From: Hymenobacter radiodurans
GTDB lineage: Bacteria > Bacteroidota > Bacteroidia > Cytophagales > Hymenobacteraceae
Assembly (NCBI RefSeq): GCF_004355185.1
Contig: NZ_CP037922.1
Coordinates: 2,512,001-2,576,000, forward strand
Direction of reading: 5' to 3'
Length of the DNA: 64,000 bases
The position numbers and the translations under genes are program-made. Each line of letters begins with the position of its first letter. Position 1 is the stretch's first letter. The notes under the pieces were generated by a model that saw only the letters and a program-made list of their open reading frames with translations, made no database searches and was not told the DNA's origin. This document shows, in pieces, positions 1 through 8,302 of this stretch.

Positions 1-1613
1 TACAGCAGCACACCTACGACGCCCTACGCTTCGACCGCGATTTCACCTCTTACTTCCCCGTTGCCGTGACTCGGCTGACGCCGGAAGGCGACCAGTCCAT
101 TTCGGTGAAGGAGTTGAAAGTAGGCCACCGAATTCGGGTGCGACACCAGGAAGTAGTGCCCGCCGATGCCGTGGTGCTGCGCGGTGCCGGCCAGATTGAC
201 TATTCCTTCGTGTCGGGTGAGAGCACGCCGGTGGCCCGCGCTTCGGGTGAGCTGGTGTTTGCGGGGGGCCGGCAGTTGGGGGAAGCGTTGGAGTTGGAGG
301 TCGTGCGCGATGTATCGCAGGGCTACCTCACCCAGCTTTGGAACAACCCGGCCTTTGCCAAGCAGGAAAACGACGCCACCTGGGAAACCTACGCCAACCG
401 CGTCGGGCGCTATTTTGTGGCCGTAACGCTGCTGCTGGCTCTGGGCACGCTGCTCTACTGGGGGCCGCGCGACACGTCCATGATGTGGCGGGCCTTTACG
501 TCGGTGCTGGTTATTGCCTGTCCGTGCGCGCTTTCATTAGCTACGCCGTTTACCCTCGGGGCCGCGCTGCGGGCGCTGGGTCGGCATAAATTCTACCTTA
601 AGAATTCTGCCGTAATCGAAACCCTAGGCCGCGCCGATACGCTGATTTTTGACAAAACTGGCACCCTCACCGACACTACTCAGGCGGAGGTGCATTATCA
701 TGGCCGTCCGCTGTCTACGCTCGAAAAGCGCCTTGTTGTCACAGCTGCCGCACAATCGACTCACCCACTAAGCCAGCGACTGGCGAAAGAACTGGCTTCG
801 GAGCCACTAACACTTAGTGCTTGTCATGAGCATCCCGGCCTGGGAATCAGCGCTACGGCCGAAACAGGGGATACAGTGCGGTTAGGTTCTGTGGCCTTCG
901 TGCGTGAAAACCAGGTTGTTTCTTCAGACATCGCACAACAAGCTGTTTCTGCTAAAAAAGCCCCCCAGCCACTCGAAATTACCCAAATCGCCCCGCCTGA
1001 AGTGCCTGAAACGCGCGTCTACATTGCGCTGAATGGGGAGCAGGTTGGCTATTTCACTTTTCATAATGTGTACCGTCCGGCCTTGGCCAGCGTGCTCGCT
1101 ACGTTGAGCCGCCGCTACCGTTTGGCCGTGCTATCGGGCGACACCGACGCCGAGCGCACTCGTTTACAAACGCTTTTCGGCGAAGATGCCGAGCTGCATT
1201 TCCGTCAATCGCCTACGGACAAGCTGGCGTATATCGCGGCCCAACGCGCCCAAGGCCACACGGTGGTTATGGTAGGTGACGGGCTGAATGATGCGGGTGC
1301 GTTGCGCGCCGCCAACGCCGGCATTGCCCTCACCGACACGCTCACCAACTTCTCCCCCGCCTGCGACGCCATTCTGGATGCCAGTGAATTTCAGCGGCTA
1401 GCTACTTTTCTGGGCTTCTCGCGGGCTTGTCTGCGCGTGGTTCTGGTCACGTTTGCGCTTTCCTTTTGCTACAATGGCTTCGGGCTGGCGCTGGCTGTGC
1501 AGGGCCTTTTCACGCCTATTGTGTCGGCCATCCTGATGCCTATCAGCTCCCTGAGCGTGATGATTGTATCGACGCTACTCGTGCGCTGGGCCGCGCACCG
1601 TTACCATTTATAA
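1..1613 (+). CDS. ccoI: Copper-transporting P1B-type ATPase CcoI/FixI-like (5' end outside window)
   Basis: The reading frame is open from the first bases of the window, so the N-terminus (metal-binding domain and first membrane helices) lies upstream; a GTG at 66 is internal. What remains shows the actuator-domain SGES loop, a CPCALSLATP membrane metal site typical of Cu-ATPases, the DKTGT phosphorylation site, GDGLND hinge motif and two C-terminal helices ending at AAHRYHL. In the P1B family this protein exports copper to the periplasm, and the CcoI branch supplies Cu for cbb3 oxidase assembly. It is followed after 10 bases by ccoS and then by the oxidase genes, which supports CcoI rather than a detoxifying CopA. 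A proline-rich stretch in the nucleotide-binding domain (around 945-1010) contains a copy of the G6C word. Confidence 0.93.
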   Translation, partial: QQHTYDALRFDRDFTSYFPVAVTRLTPEGDQSISVKELKVGHRIRVRHQEVVPADAVVLRGAGQIDYSFVSGESTPVARASGELVFAGGRQLGEALELEVVRDVSQGYLTQLWNNPAFAKQENDATWETYANRVGRYFVAVTLLLALGTLLYWGPRDTSMMWRAFTSVLVIACPCALSLATPFTLGAALRALGRHKFYLKNSAVIETLGRADTLIFDKTGTLTDTTQAEVHYHGRPLSTLEKRLVVTAAAQSTHPLSQRLAKELASEPLTLSACHEHPGLGISATAETGDTVRLGSVAFVRENQVVSSDIAQQAVSAKKAPQPLEITQIAPPEVPETRVYIALNGEQVGYFTFHNVYRPALASVLATLSRRYRLAVLSGDTDAERTRLQTLFGEDAELHFRQSPTDKLAYIAAQRAQGHTVVMVGDGLNDAGALRAANAGIALTDTLTNFSPACDAILDASEFQRLATFLGFSRACLRVVLVTFALSFCYNGFGLALAVQGLFTPIVSAILMPISSLSVMIVSTLLVRWAAHRYHL

Positions 1614-1623
1614 GCCTCATAAC

Positions 1624-1773
1624 ATGACTATTATCTTCTTGCTGATTGGTATCAGCCTACTCGTGGCGCTGGCGTTTCTGGGGGGCTTTTTATGGGCCGT
1701 GCGCAGCGGTCAGTACGACGACGAATACACGCCGTCCGTGCGCATGCTCTTCGATGAGGAAGAAGAGAAATAG
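1624..1773 (+). CDS. ccoS: Cbb3 oxidase assembly protein CcoS
   Basis: A 49-residue protein with one N-terminal membrane helix (residues about 3-26) and an acidic cytosolic tail ending in a run of glutamates. Length, position directly after ccoI and the LxGxxxWAVRSGQYDD region fit CcoS, a small membrane protein needed to insert redox cofactors into cbb3 oxidase. The ATG at 1624 is preferred over an upstream in-frame start at 1564, which would overlap ccoI by 50 bases. The G6C word at 1680-1686 encodes the LGGF of the helix. Confidence 0.88.
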   Translation: MTIIFLLIGISLLVALAFLGGFLWAVRSGQYDDEYTPSVRMLFDEEEEK

Positions 1774-1780
1774 TATTGAA

Positions 1781-1794
1781 TTGATATCAATCAA
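1781..1794. promoter_or_regulatory. Perfect FNR/CRP-type box upstream of ccoNO
   Basis: TTGATATCAATCAA matches the FNR consensus TTGAT-N4-ATCAA at every fixed position. It lies 83 bases before the ccoNO start, between ccoS and ccoNO. FNR-family regulators control cbb3 oxidase genes in many bacteria, so oxygen-responsive control from here is a natural inference. I could not place a convincing TAnnTTTG -7 element downstream of it. Confidence 0.75.
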
Positions 1795-1876
1795 GCCCGC
1801 GCTTGATATCCGTCATGCGTTACGAAGGAGCCGGCTATGACCTTTGAAGCAGTAAAAACACTTACTGTTTCACTCT

Positions 1877-4087
1877 ATGGAAGTCGCACCCGTTACGCCC
1901 CTTATCACCGCTGAGCCGCCCCAGGTTCAGACCCGAGTATCCCGCGCCGTCGACGAGTTTTTCTACGATAACAAGATTGTTCGCGACTTCGGCATTGCCA
2001 CCGTGTTCTGGGGAATTGCCGGCATGATCGTCGGAATTCTGGCGGCTTTTCAGCTGGCGCTGCCTGAAGCTAACATGAATACGGCCGTCACGACGTTCGG
2101 ACGCATCCGGCCCTTGCACACCAACGCCGTGATTTTCGCCTTCGTCGGCAATGGTATTTTTATGGGTGTGTACTACTCTTTGCAGCGTCTGTGCAAAGCG
2201 GCCATGTACTCCAAAAAGCTCAGCCAGATTCACTTCTGGGGCTGGCAATTAATTATTCTTAGCGCCCTGATTTCCTTGCCTTTGGGCTACACTACCAGCA
2301 AGGAATACGCCGAGCTGGAGTGGCCCATCGACATTGCCATTACGCTGGTGTGGGTGGTGTTTGGCTGGAACATGTTCGGCACCATTGCCAAGCGGCGCGA
2401 GCGGCACCTATATGTGGGTATCTGGTTCTACATCGCCACTTTCCTCACCGTGGCCGTGCTGCACATCGTCAACTCGGCGGCGTTGCCCGTGAGCTTCATG
2501 AAAAGCTACTCGGCCTACGCCGGGGTGCAGGATGCACTGGTGCAGTGGTGGTATGGCCACAACGCGGTAGCCTTCTTCCTGACCACGCCCTACCTGGGTT
2601 TGATGTACTACTTCCTGCCCAAAGCAGCTGGCCGGCCCGTGTACTCTTACCGCCTGAGCATCATTCACTTCTGGTCGCTGATCTTCATTTACATCTGGGC
2701 CGGTCCTCACCACTTGCTCTATACATCTTTGCCCGACTGGGCTCAAAGCCTGGGGGTTGCGTTCTCCGTCATGCTGATTGCGCCCAGCTGGGGCGGCATG
2801 ATTAACGGCCTGCTCACCTTGCGCGGCGCCTGGGATAAAGTGCGCGAAGAGCCCGTGCTGAAGTTCATGGTAGTGGCCATTACGGCTTATGGCATGGCCA
2901 CGTTTGAGGGCCCGATGCTCTCGTTGAAAAACGTAAATGCCATTGCCCACTTCACCGACTGGATAGTAGCTCACGTGCACGTTGGCGCCCTCGGCTGGAA
3001 CGGCTTCCTCACCTTCGCTATGCTCTACTGGCTGTGGCCCCGCCTCTACCGCACCGAGCTGCACTCCAAGAAACTCGCTAATGCCCACTTCTGGCTGGGC
3101 ACCATCGGCATCCTGTTTTATGCCCTGCCAATGTACTGGGCAGGCTTTACCCAAGGGTTGATGTGGAAGCAGTTCAATGCCGAAGGCATGCTGCAATACC
3201 CCAACTTCCTCGAAACCGTGCTCCAGATCGTGCCCATGTACTACATGCGCGGAATCGGTGGAGTGCTGTACTTAAGCGGCGTGTTTTTGATGATGTATAA
3301 TCTGATAAAAACGGCCAACGCGGGTACGTTGCTGGCTGCCGAAAAAGCCCACGCTCCTGCCCTGCTGCCCGCCAGCGAAGATCCGCACGCCGACGCCGGC
3401 CACTGGCACCGTTGGATTGAGCGCCGCCCTTTGCAGTTAGCTATTGGAGCCACGGTCGCTATCCTAATTGGGGGCATCGTCGAAATGGTGCCTACTTTCC
3501 TAGTGAAGTCCAATGTGCCGACCATTGCCTCGGTGAAGCCTTATACTTCCCTGGAATTGCAGGGACGTGACCTCTATATCAAGGAAGGCTGCTCAAACTG
3601 CCACACGCAGATGGTCCGCCCCTTCCGCTCCGAAACCGAGCGTTACGGCGAGTATAGCAAAGCGGGCGAGTTTGTGTACGACCGGCCCTTCCTGTGGGGC
3701 AGCAAGCGCACTGGCCCCGATTTGCACCGTCTGGGGGGCAAATATCCGCACTCCTGGCACTACAACCACATGATGGACCCCACCAGCATGTCGCCCGGCT
3801 CCATCATGCCGCCTTACCCCTGGATGTTCGAAAACGAGATTGACTACTCCACGCTGCCGGCTAAAATCCGGGTGCTGCAACAGCTAGGCACACCTTACCC
3901 CGCTGGCTACGACAAGCAAGCCGTAGCTGATGCGCGCCGTCAGGCCGAAGGCATCGTGCAGGAGCTGAAGAAGGAGGACATCGAGGTGAAATCGGAGAAG
4001 GAAATTGTGGCGTTGATTGCCTACCTCCAGCGCCTCGGCACCGATATCAAAGTGAAGCCCGAGCAGGTAGCGGCCTCGGCCCAGTAA
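1877..4087 (+). CDS. ccoNO: Cbb3-type cytochrome c oxidase, CcoN-CcoO fusion
   Basis: A 736-residue fusion. Residues about 1-490 are the multi-helix haem-copper subunit CcoN, with conserved histidines in PLHTNAV (low-spin haem), WYGHNAV and GPHHLLY (CuB) and HVHVGALGWNG (haem irons). After a short linker and a membrane anchor (about 515-545) comes CcoO, with one haem c site CSNCH (Cys572) and a methionine-rich ligand region SMSPGSIMPPYPW. Together these reduce oxygen with high affinity and pump protons. The fused form is common in Bacteroidota, whereas most Proteobacteria carry two genes. It follows a perfect FNR box and is followed 34 bases later by ccoQ. Another copy of the G6C word (3733-3739) encodes LGGK in the CcoO part. 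Confidence 0.97.
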   Translation: MEVAPVTPLITAEPPQVQTRVSRAVDEFFYDNKIVRDFGIATVFWGIAGMIVGILAAFQLALPEANMNTAVTTFGRIRPLHTNAVIFAFVGNGIFMGVYYSLQRLCKAAMYSKKLSQIHFWGWQLIILSALISLPLGYTTSKEYAELEWPIDIAITLVWVVFGWNMFGTIAKRRERHLYVGIWFYIATFLTVAVLHIVNSAALPVSFMKSYSAYAGVQDALVQWWYGHNAVAFFLTTPYLGLMYYFLPKAAGRPVYSYRLSIIHFWSLIFIYIWAGPHHLLYTSLPDWAQSLGVAFSVMLIAPSWGGMINGLLTLRGAWDKVREEPVLKFMVVAITAYGMATFEGPMLSLKNVNAIAHFTDWIVAHVHVGALGWNGFLTFAMLYWLWPRLYRTELHSKKLANAHFWLGTIGILFYALPMYWAGFTQGLMWKQFNAEGMLQYPNFLETVLQIVPMYYMRGIGGVLYLSGVFLMMYNLIKTANAGTLLAAEKAHAPALLPASEDPHADAGHWHRWIERRPLQLAIGATVAILIGGIVEMVPTFLVKSNVPTIASVKPYTSLELQGRDLYIKEGCSNCHTQMVRPFRSETERYGEYSKAGEFVYDRPFLWGSKRTGPDLHRLGGKYPHSWHYNHMMDPTSMSPGSIMPPYPWMFENEIDYSTLPAKIRVLQQLGTPYPAGYDKQAVADARRQAEGIVQELKKEDIEVKSEKEIVALIAYLQRLGTDIKVKPEQVAASAQ

Positions 4088-4121
4088 ACAGGTCCAGACC
4101 CTCTCTTTAAGTCAAAAACTC

Positions 4122-4325
4122 ATGGATAAGAAAGTATTGCAGTCCATTGCCGGCGTCGAGATCTATCCGCTTATCTCCTTCGCCATCTTCTTCCTCTTCT
4201 TTTTGGGCCTGCTGATTTACGTGGTGATAGCCAATCGCCAGCATCTGGATAAGATGAGCAAGCTACCTCTGCTCAGCGACGACGAAACCCTGAAAGCCCA
4301 CCTCGAACCCGACGCAGTATGTTAA
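4122..4325 (+). CDS. ccoQ: CcoQ/FixQ-like small subunit
   Basis: A 67-residue protein with one membrane helix (about 15-38, rich in Phe and Leu) followed by a charged cytosolic tail with NRQHLDKM. Size, topology and position between ccoNO and ccoP fit CcoQ, which stabilises the cbb3 complex. Its stop codon overlaps the next start within ATGTTAA, suggesting translational coupling. Sequence conservation in CcoQ is low, so identification rests largely on context. Confidence 0.75.
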   Translation: MDKKVLQSIAGVEIYPLISFAIFFLFFLGLLIYVVIANRQHLDKMSKLPLLSDDETLKAHLEPDAVC

Positions 4326-4579
4326 TCAAGCGCACTTTTCTACTACTAGCCGCCGGGCTTTCGTCTGGCAACTTGGCCTTGGGGCAAACGCTCGCGCCCA
4401 CTACTACCGGCTCCGATATGCTGTTCTGGCTGCTGGGGGGCATTTTGATCCTCGTGCTGCTGATGGTGCTGGTTGCCGGCGCCTCCCTGGCTTCGGCCAC
4501 CCGTCAAGTGCGCCAACATGCAGCGCCAGCCACCAATCAATCTATCACGCAAGCTGAGGAAGGAGCACCCACATGTTAA
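4319..4579 (+). CDS. Small membrane protein resembling the N-terminus of CcoP
   Basis: An 86-residue protein with a signal peptide (cleavage probably after LALGQ) and one further helix (about 34-57), ending in a polar tail. It resembles the first part of the following CcoP: both begin ML-x-x-RT, have a similar signal region, then a Thr/Pro/Ala linker, then MLFW and a Leu/Val helix with a basic end. Both genes also start inside the same stop-start overlap ATGTTAA. I infer a partial duplication that kept only the membrane part and lacks any haem site. Function is unknown; an accessory subunit or assembly partner of the oxidase is possible. Confidence 0.7.
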   Translation: MLIKRTFLLLAAGLSSGNLALGQTLAPTTTGSDMLFWLLGGILILVLLMVLVAGASLASATRQVRQHAAPATNQSITQAEEGAPTC

Positions 4580-5463
4580 CGCACCGCACAATGAATTTTG
4601 GGGCCCTGACCGCTCTGCTGGCGCTGTCCGTTGGCACAACGGTAGCCCAAACAGCGGAAGCCACTACGCCCGCCCCGGCGGCTAGTGGCCAGGATGCGCA
4701 GATAATGCTGTTCTGGTTTTTGCTGAGCACGCTGGCCTTGGTCCTGATGGTGTTTCTGCTGCTCTTCACGATGATAATCGTGCGCATGAAGCCGCAGCTG
4801 CGCAAGGTGTACGAGTTGCCCACGGTGCACGACACCTGGAGCGGCAAAGTACTCGGCCTACTCATTGGCGACACCCGCCTGGTGACTGGCGGCTACAAAG
4901 AGGAGGACATGGGCCACTCCTACGACGGCATCACGGAGTTCGACAACGATTTGCCGCCGTGGTGGAAGTATGGCTTCTATTTCACCATCGTGTTTGCGGT
5001 GGCCTACATGGGCTACTATCACGTGGCCAATGCCGGTGAGCTACAGATAGCCGAGTATGAAACCGAAATGCGCCAAGCGGCCCTGCTGGTTTCCAACGAG
5101 CCCGACGACCCCAACAAGCTCACCACCTACACGGCCCTGATGGCTCCTGCCGATTTGAGCGCCGGCAAGTCTATCTACACCACTAACTGTGCGCCCTGTC
5201 ACGGGGCCAACGCCGAGGGCAAAGTAGGGCCCAACCTCACGGATGAGTACTGGCTGCACGGCGGCGAAATAAATCAGGTGTATAAAACCATCAAGTTCGG
5301 GGTCACCAGCAAGGGCATGGTTGCCTGGAAAGGCAAGCTCGGCGCCAAGCAGATTTTGCAGGTTTCCTCTTACATCGAGTCGCTGCAAGGGTCAAAGCCA
5401 GCCAATGCCAAGGAGCCCCAGGGCGAGAAAGCAACTGCTGGCAAATCCATTGCCGCCAAGTAG
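4573..5463 (+). CDS. ccoP: Cbb3 oxidase subunit CcoP, single-haem form
   Basis: A 296-residue protein with a signal-like N-terminus, two membrane helices (about 45-67 and 135-155) and a C-terminal cytochrome c domain with one haem motif CAPCH (Cys206) and a later GMVAWKG methionine region. It donates electrons to the oxidase core. Classical CcoP has two haem c sites; here only one CxxCH is visible. The start at 4573 is favoured because an AAGGAG sequence lies 9 bases before it, which is unusual for Bacteroidota; an alternative ATG lies at 4591. It overlaps the preceding gene by 7 bases. Confidence 0.94.
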   Translation: MLTHRTMNFGALTALLALSVGTTVAQTAEATTPAPAASGQDAQIMLFWFLLSTLALVLMVFLLLFTMIIVRMKPQLRKVYELPTVHDTWSGKVLGLLIGDTRLVTGGYKEEDMGHSYDGITEFDNDLPPWWKYGFYFTIVFAVAYMGYYHVANAGELQIAEYETEMRQAALLVSNEPDDPNKLTTYTALMAPADLSAGKSIYTTNCAPCHGANAEGKVGPNLTDEYWLHGGEINQVYKTIKFGVTSKGMVAWKGKLGAKQILQVSSYIESLQGSKPANAKEPQGEKATAGKSIAAK

Positions 5464-5529
5464 CACCCGCCCTCTGCCCACCCCACTTTTCTTCATTTCA
5501 GCGCGATTTTACCGTCGGCGCACCAGCCA

Positions 5530-6939
5530 ATGCCACTTACCACGTTCCATCCTAACGACGACTTTCGCGACTCCATCGCTACGGTGGATGCGGCGGGCAA
5601 GCGCGTTTGGTTATTTCCCAAGAAGCCTAGCGGAGCCTTTTACCGCGCCCGCAAGTGGATCAGCTACGGTCTGCTCATCGTGCTTTTTGCTGGTCCTTGG
5701 CTGCGCATCAACGGCCTGCCGGTGCTGATGCTGAATCTGCCGGCGCGGAAGTTTATCATCTTCGGTCAGATCTTCTGGCCCCAGGATTTCTTTATTCTGC
5801 TGCTGGCGGCCCTCACGTTTTTGCTGTTCATCATCCTCTTCACGGTGGTGTACGGGCGGGCGTTTTGCGGGTGGGTGTGTCCACAAACCATTTTCCTGGA
5901 AATGGTTTTCCGCCGCATTGAGTACTGGCTGGAAGGCGATGCGCCTCAGCAAAAAGCCTTGGACCGCGCCGAGTGGGACTGGAACAAAATCTGGCGCAAA
6001 ACCACTAAGCACGCGCTGTTTCTGGTGATTTCCTTTCTAATTGCCAACACGTTTCTGGCCTACATTATCGGCTCCGATGAGCTGGTCAGCATCATCACCG
6101 ATCCGCCCCGTGAGCACCTTGGCGGCCTAACTTCGATGGTGCTCTTCACGGGCGTTTTCTACGCCGTGTTTGCTCGTTTTCGGGAGCAGGTGTGCACCAT
6201 CGCCTGTCCCTACGGCCGCCTGCAGGGCGTAATGCTCGATAAAGACAGCCTGGTGGTAGCCTATGACTACCAGCGCGGGGAGCCTCGGGAGAAGCTGCGC
6301 AAAAACCAGACGCGCACCGCCGGCGACTGCATCGACTGCCACCAGTGCGTGCAGGTGTGCCCCACCGGCATCGACATCCGCAACGGCGCCCAGCAGCTCG
6401 AATGCACCAACTGCACCGCCTGCATTGATGCCTGCAACAACATCATGGACCTGATAAACAAACCGCACGGCCTGATTCGGCACGCTTCCGAAAACAACAT
6501 CGCCCAAGGCACCAAATTCCAGCTGAGAGGGCGCGTGAAGGTGCTGTCGGGTGTGTTGATGGTGTTGCTGATGGGCCTTACGTTTCTGCTGGTGTCGCGC
6601 TCCAACGTGCAGGCAACAGTGCTGCGCACGCCGGGTCAGCTTTTCCAGAAAACCGACCACGGCACCATTACCAACTTGTATAATGTGTCGGTAATCAACA
6701 AAACCAATCAGCCTTATCCTATTACGCTCAAGGTGTTGGAGCCGCTGGGGGGCAAAATTTCGCTGGTTGGCAACGAAAAGCTGACGCTGCCGGCCCAAGG
6801 CATGACGGAAGGCGTGTTTTTCGCCGAGCTGCCCAAGTCGGCCCTGCTGACTACCAACCAGAAAATCCGCATCGGCATCTTTAGCAAAGGCCAACTGATT
6901 GCGGAAACCAACACCAAGTTCCTCGGACCCGCTCAATAG
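5530..6939 (+). CDS. ccoG: Cbb3 oxidase accessory protein CcoG (FixG)
   Basis: A 469-residue polyferredoxin-like membrane protein. Visible features: several helices, CGWVCPQ and CTIACPYGR motifs, two cysteine clusters (CIDCHQCVQVCP and CTNCTACIDACN) that would each bind a 4Fe-4S centre, a late helix (about 335-357), and a C-terminal immunoglobulin-like periplasmic domain. CcoG is known to reduce copper during delivery to cbb3 oxidase. It sits 66 bases after ccoP and before the FixH gene, the usual order. The G6C word at 6747-6753 encodes LGGK. Confidence 0.96.
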   Translation: MPLTTFHPNDDFRDSIATVDAAGKRVWLFPKKPSGAFYRARKWISYGLLIVLFAGPWLRINGLPVLMLNLPARKFIIFGQIFWPQDFFILLLAALTFLLFIILFTVVYGRAFCGWVCPQTIFLEMVFRRIEYWLEGDAPQQKALDRAEWDWNKIWRKTTKHALFLVISFLIANTFLAYIIGSDELVSIITDPPREHLGGLTSMVLFTGVFYAVFARFREQVCTIACPYGRLQGVMLDKDSLVVAYDYQRGEPREKLRKNQTRTAGDCIDCHQCVQVCPTGIDIRNGAQQLECTNCTACIDACNNIMDLINKPHGLIRHASENNIAQGTKFQLRGRVKVLSGVLMVLLMGLTFLLVSRSNVQATVLRTPGQLFQKTDHGTITNLYNVSVINKTNQPYPITLKVLEPLGGKISLVGNEKLTLPAQGMTEGVFFAELPKSALLTTNQKIRIGIFSKGQLIAETNTKFLGPAQ

Positions 6940-6996
6940 CCTGCCCCGAGTTTCTCATCAGCGGGCTTCACCGTCCGACCTATTTCGCTTGCTTGT

Positions 6997-7458
6997 ATGA
7001 CCACTTCCCGCTTCAATCTCTGGCCTTACGCCATCATTGCCACCTTCGTGTTGTTTGCCAGCTACATCGGCTACATGGTGCAGCAGGCCATGAGCACCAG
7101 CGTCGATCTGGTTAGCGCCGACTATTACCAGCAGGAGCTGGCCTACCAAAAGCGCATCGAGTCGGTGGCCCGCACGGCAGCCCTGCCGGCGCCAGTAGAG
7201 GTAGACTACGAGCAAGCGGCGCAGCGCCTGACGCTAAAATTGCCCCCCAGCCTCGCCGGCCAAGCCGTGCAGGGCACCGTGCACTTCTTCCGCCCCTCCG
7301 ACCAAAAGCTGGATTTCAACCTTCCCTTTGCCCCCACCGGCGAGCCGGCGCAACAGCAGCTGAATACTAGCAAGCTACAGCCCGGCTACTGGCGCCTGCG
7401 CATCGATTTTACGGCCGGCAGCCAGCAGTATTACGTCGAACAAGAGCTTTCCATCTGA
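6997..7458 (+). CDS. ccoH: FixH/CcoH family protein
   Basis: A 153-residue protein with one N-terminal membrane helix (about 8-30) and a periplasmic domain with a beta-rich pattern ending QQYYVEQELSI. The region VDLVSADYYQQELAYQKRI matches the start of FixH, which acts in cbb3 assembly or stability. Position between ccoG and a SafE-like gene fits the Bacteroidota gene order. Confidence 0.88.
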   Translation: MTTSRFNLWPYAIIATFVLFASYIGYMVQQAMSTSVDLVSADYYQQELAYQKRIESVARTAALPAPVEVDYEQAAQRLTLKLPPSLAGQAVQGTVHFFRPSDQKLDFNLPFAPTGEPAQQQLNTSKLQPGYWRLRIDFTAGSQQYYVEQELSI

Positions 7459-7489
7459 TCAAGCCCTAAGCTTCATAACTCAACACACC

Positions 7490-8266
7490 ATGCTCTGGGC
7501 AGGCTTTCTATTTGGGCTTTTGGGTAGCTTCCACTGCGTGGGCATGTGCGGCGCAATTGCGCTGGCGCTGCCCGGCGCGGGTGGCCCCAACTGGCGCTAC
7601 GTGGCCGGGCGGGTGCTTTACAACCTGGGCCGCGTGACCACTTACGCCTCGCTCGGAGCGGTAGCGGGCTTGCTGGGCCGGGGCCTCCAACTGGCTGGCT
7701 GGCAACAAAGCTTGTCGCTGTTGTCTGGGGGGCTTATTTTGGTGCTGGTGGTGGCGCCAGAGCGTTGGCTGAGCCGGGCCGCGGCTTTCCTCAAACTGGA
7801 TGGCGTGCTGGCTCGGGTGAAAAGTCAGCTGCTGTATTTCTACCGGCAACCCTCGCTTAGCGCCCTCTATATCACGGGGTTGCTCAATGGGTTGCTGCCC
7901 TGCGGCATGGTGTATCTGGCCTTGGCCGGGGCGCTGAGCGTGCCCGGTGCAGCGGGCGCGGCCACCTATATGGCCTTGTTCGGGCTGGGTACGCTGCCAC
8001 TTATGCTGGCGCTTTCCTTATCCGGGCAGTTGGTGCCCAGCGTGTGGCGCGCCCGCATGCGGCGGGCAGTGCCGGTAATGGCCACCTGCCTGGCTCTCTT
8101 GTTCATTGTGCGCGGACTGAGTTTAGGCATTCCTTACCTGAGTCCGCAGCTAAATGGCACCGCCAGAGTCACCACGAGAGGCGCCATGCAGCAGCCGGCC
8201 ACAGTTCACTATTGTCACGGGCCAGCTGCAGTTGCGGAAATCAAGCCTACTCCTTCTTCCAAATAA
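7490..8266 (+). CDS. Sulfite exporter TauE/SafE-like (UreH-type) membrane protein
   Basis: A 258-residue protein with about six or seven predicted helices. The N-terminal HCVGMCGAIALALP motif is typical of the UreH/TauE-SafE-like family whose genes follow fixH in cbb3 clusters. A C-terminal tail carries HYCHG, a possible metal site. The family fold is related to DsbD/CcdA, and a role in copper or thiol handling for oxidase assembly is inferred, not shown. It starts 32 bases after fixH. Confidence 0.83.
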   Translation: MLWAGFLFGLLGSFHCVGMCGAIALALPGAGGPNWRYVAGRVLYNLGRVTTYASLGAVAGLLGRGLQLAGWQQSLSLLSGGLILVLVVAPERWLSRAAAFLKLDGVLARVKSQLLYFYRQPSLSALYITGLLNGLLPCGMVYLALAGALSVPGAAGAATYMALFGLGTLPLMLALSLSGQLVPSVWRARMRRAVPVMATCLALLFIVRGLSLGIPYLSPQLNGTARVTTRGAMQQPATVHYCHGPAAVAEIKPTPSSK

Positions 8267-8302
8267 CTCCGGTTTATTCTTCCTTCTTAACGCGTTGTTG
8301 CC

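Noticed and set aside
1862..3880. Long open frames antisense to ccoNO
   Set aside because: They follow the codon pattern of the real gene in high-GC DNA, have no protein motif and no start context.
5611..6936. Open frames antisense to ccoG, up to 269 residues
   Set aside because: Mirror of the ccoG coding frame; Gly/Ala/His-rich with no domain and no promoter.
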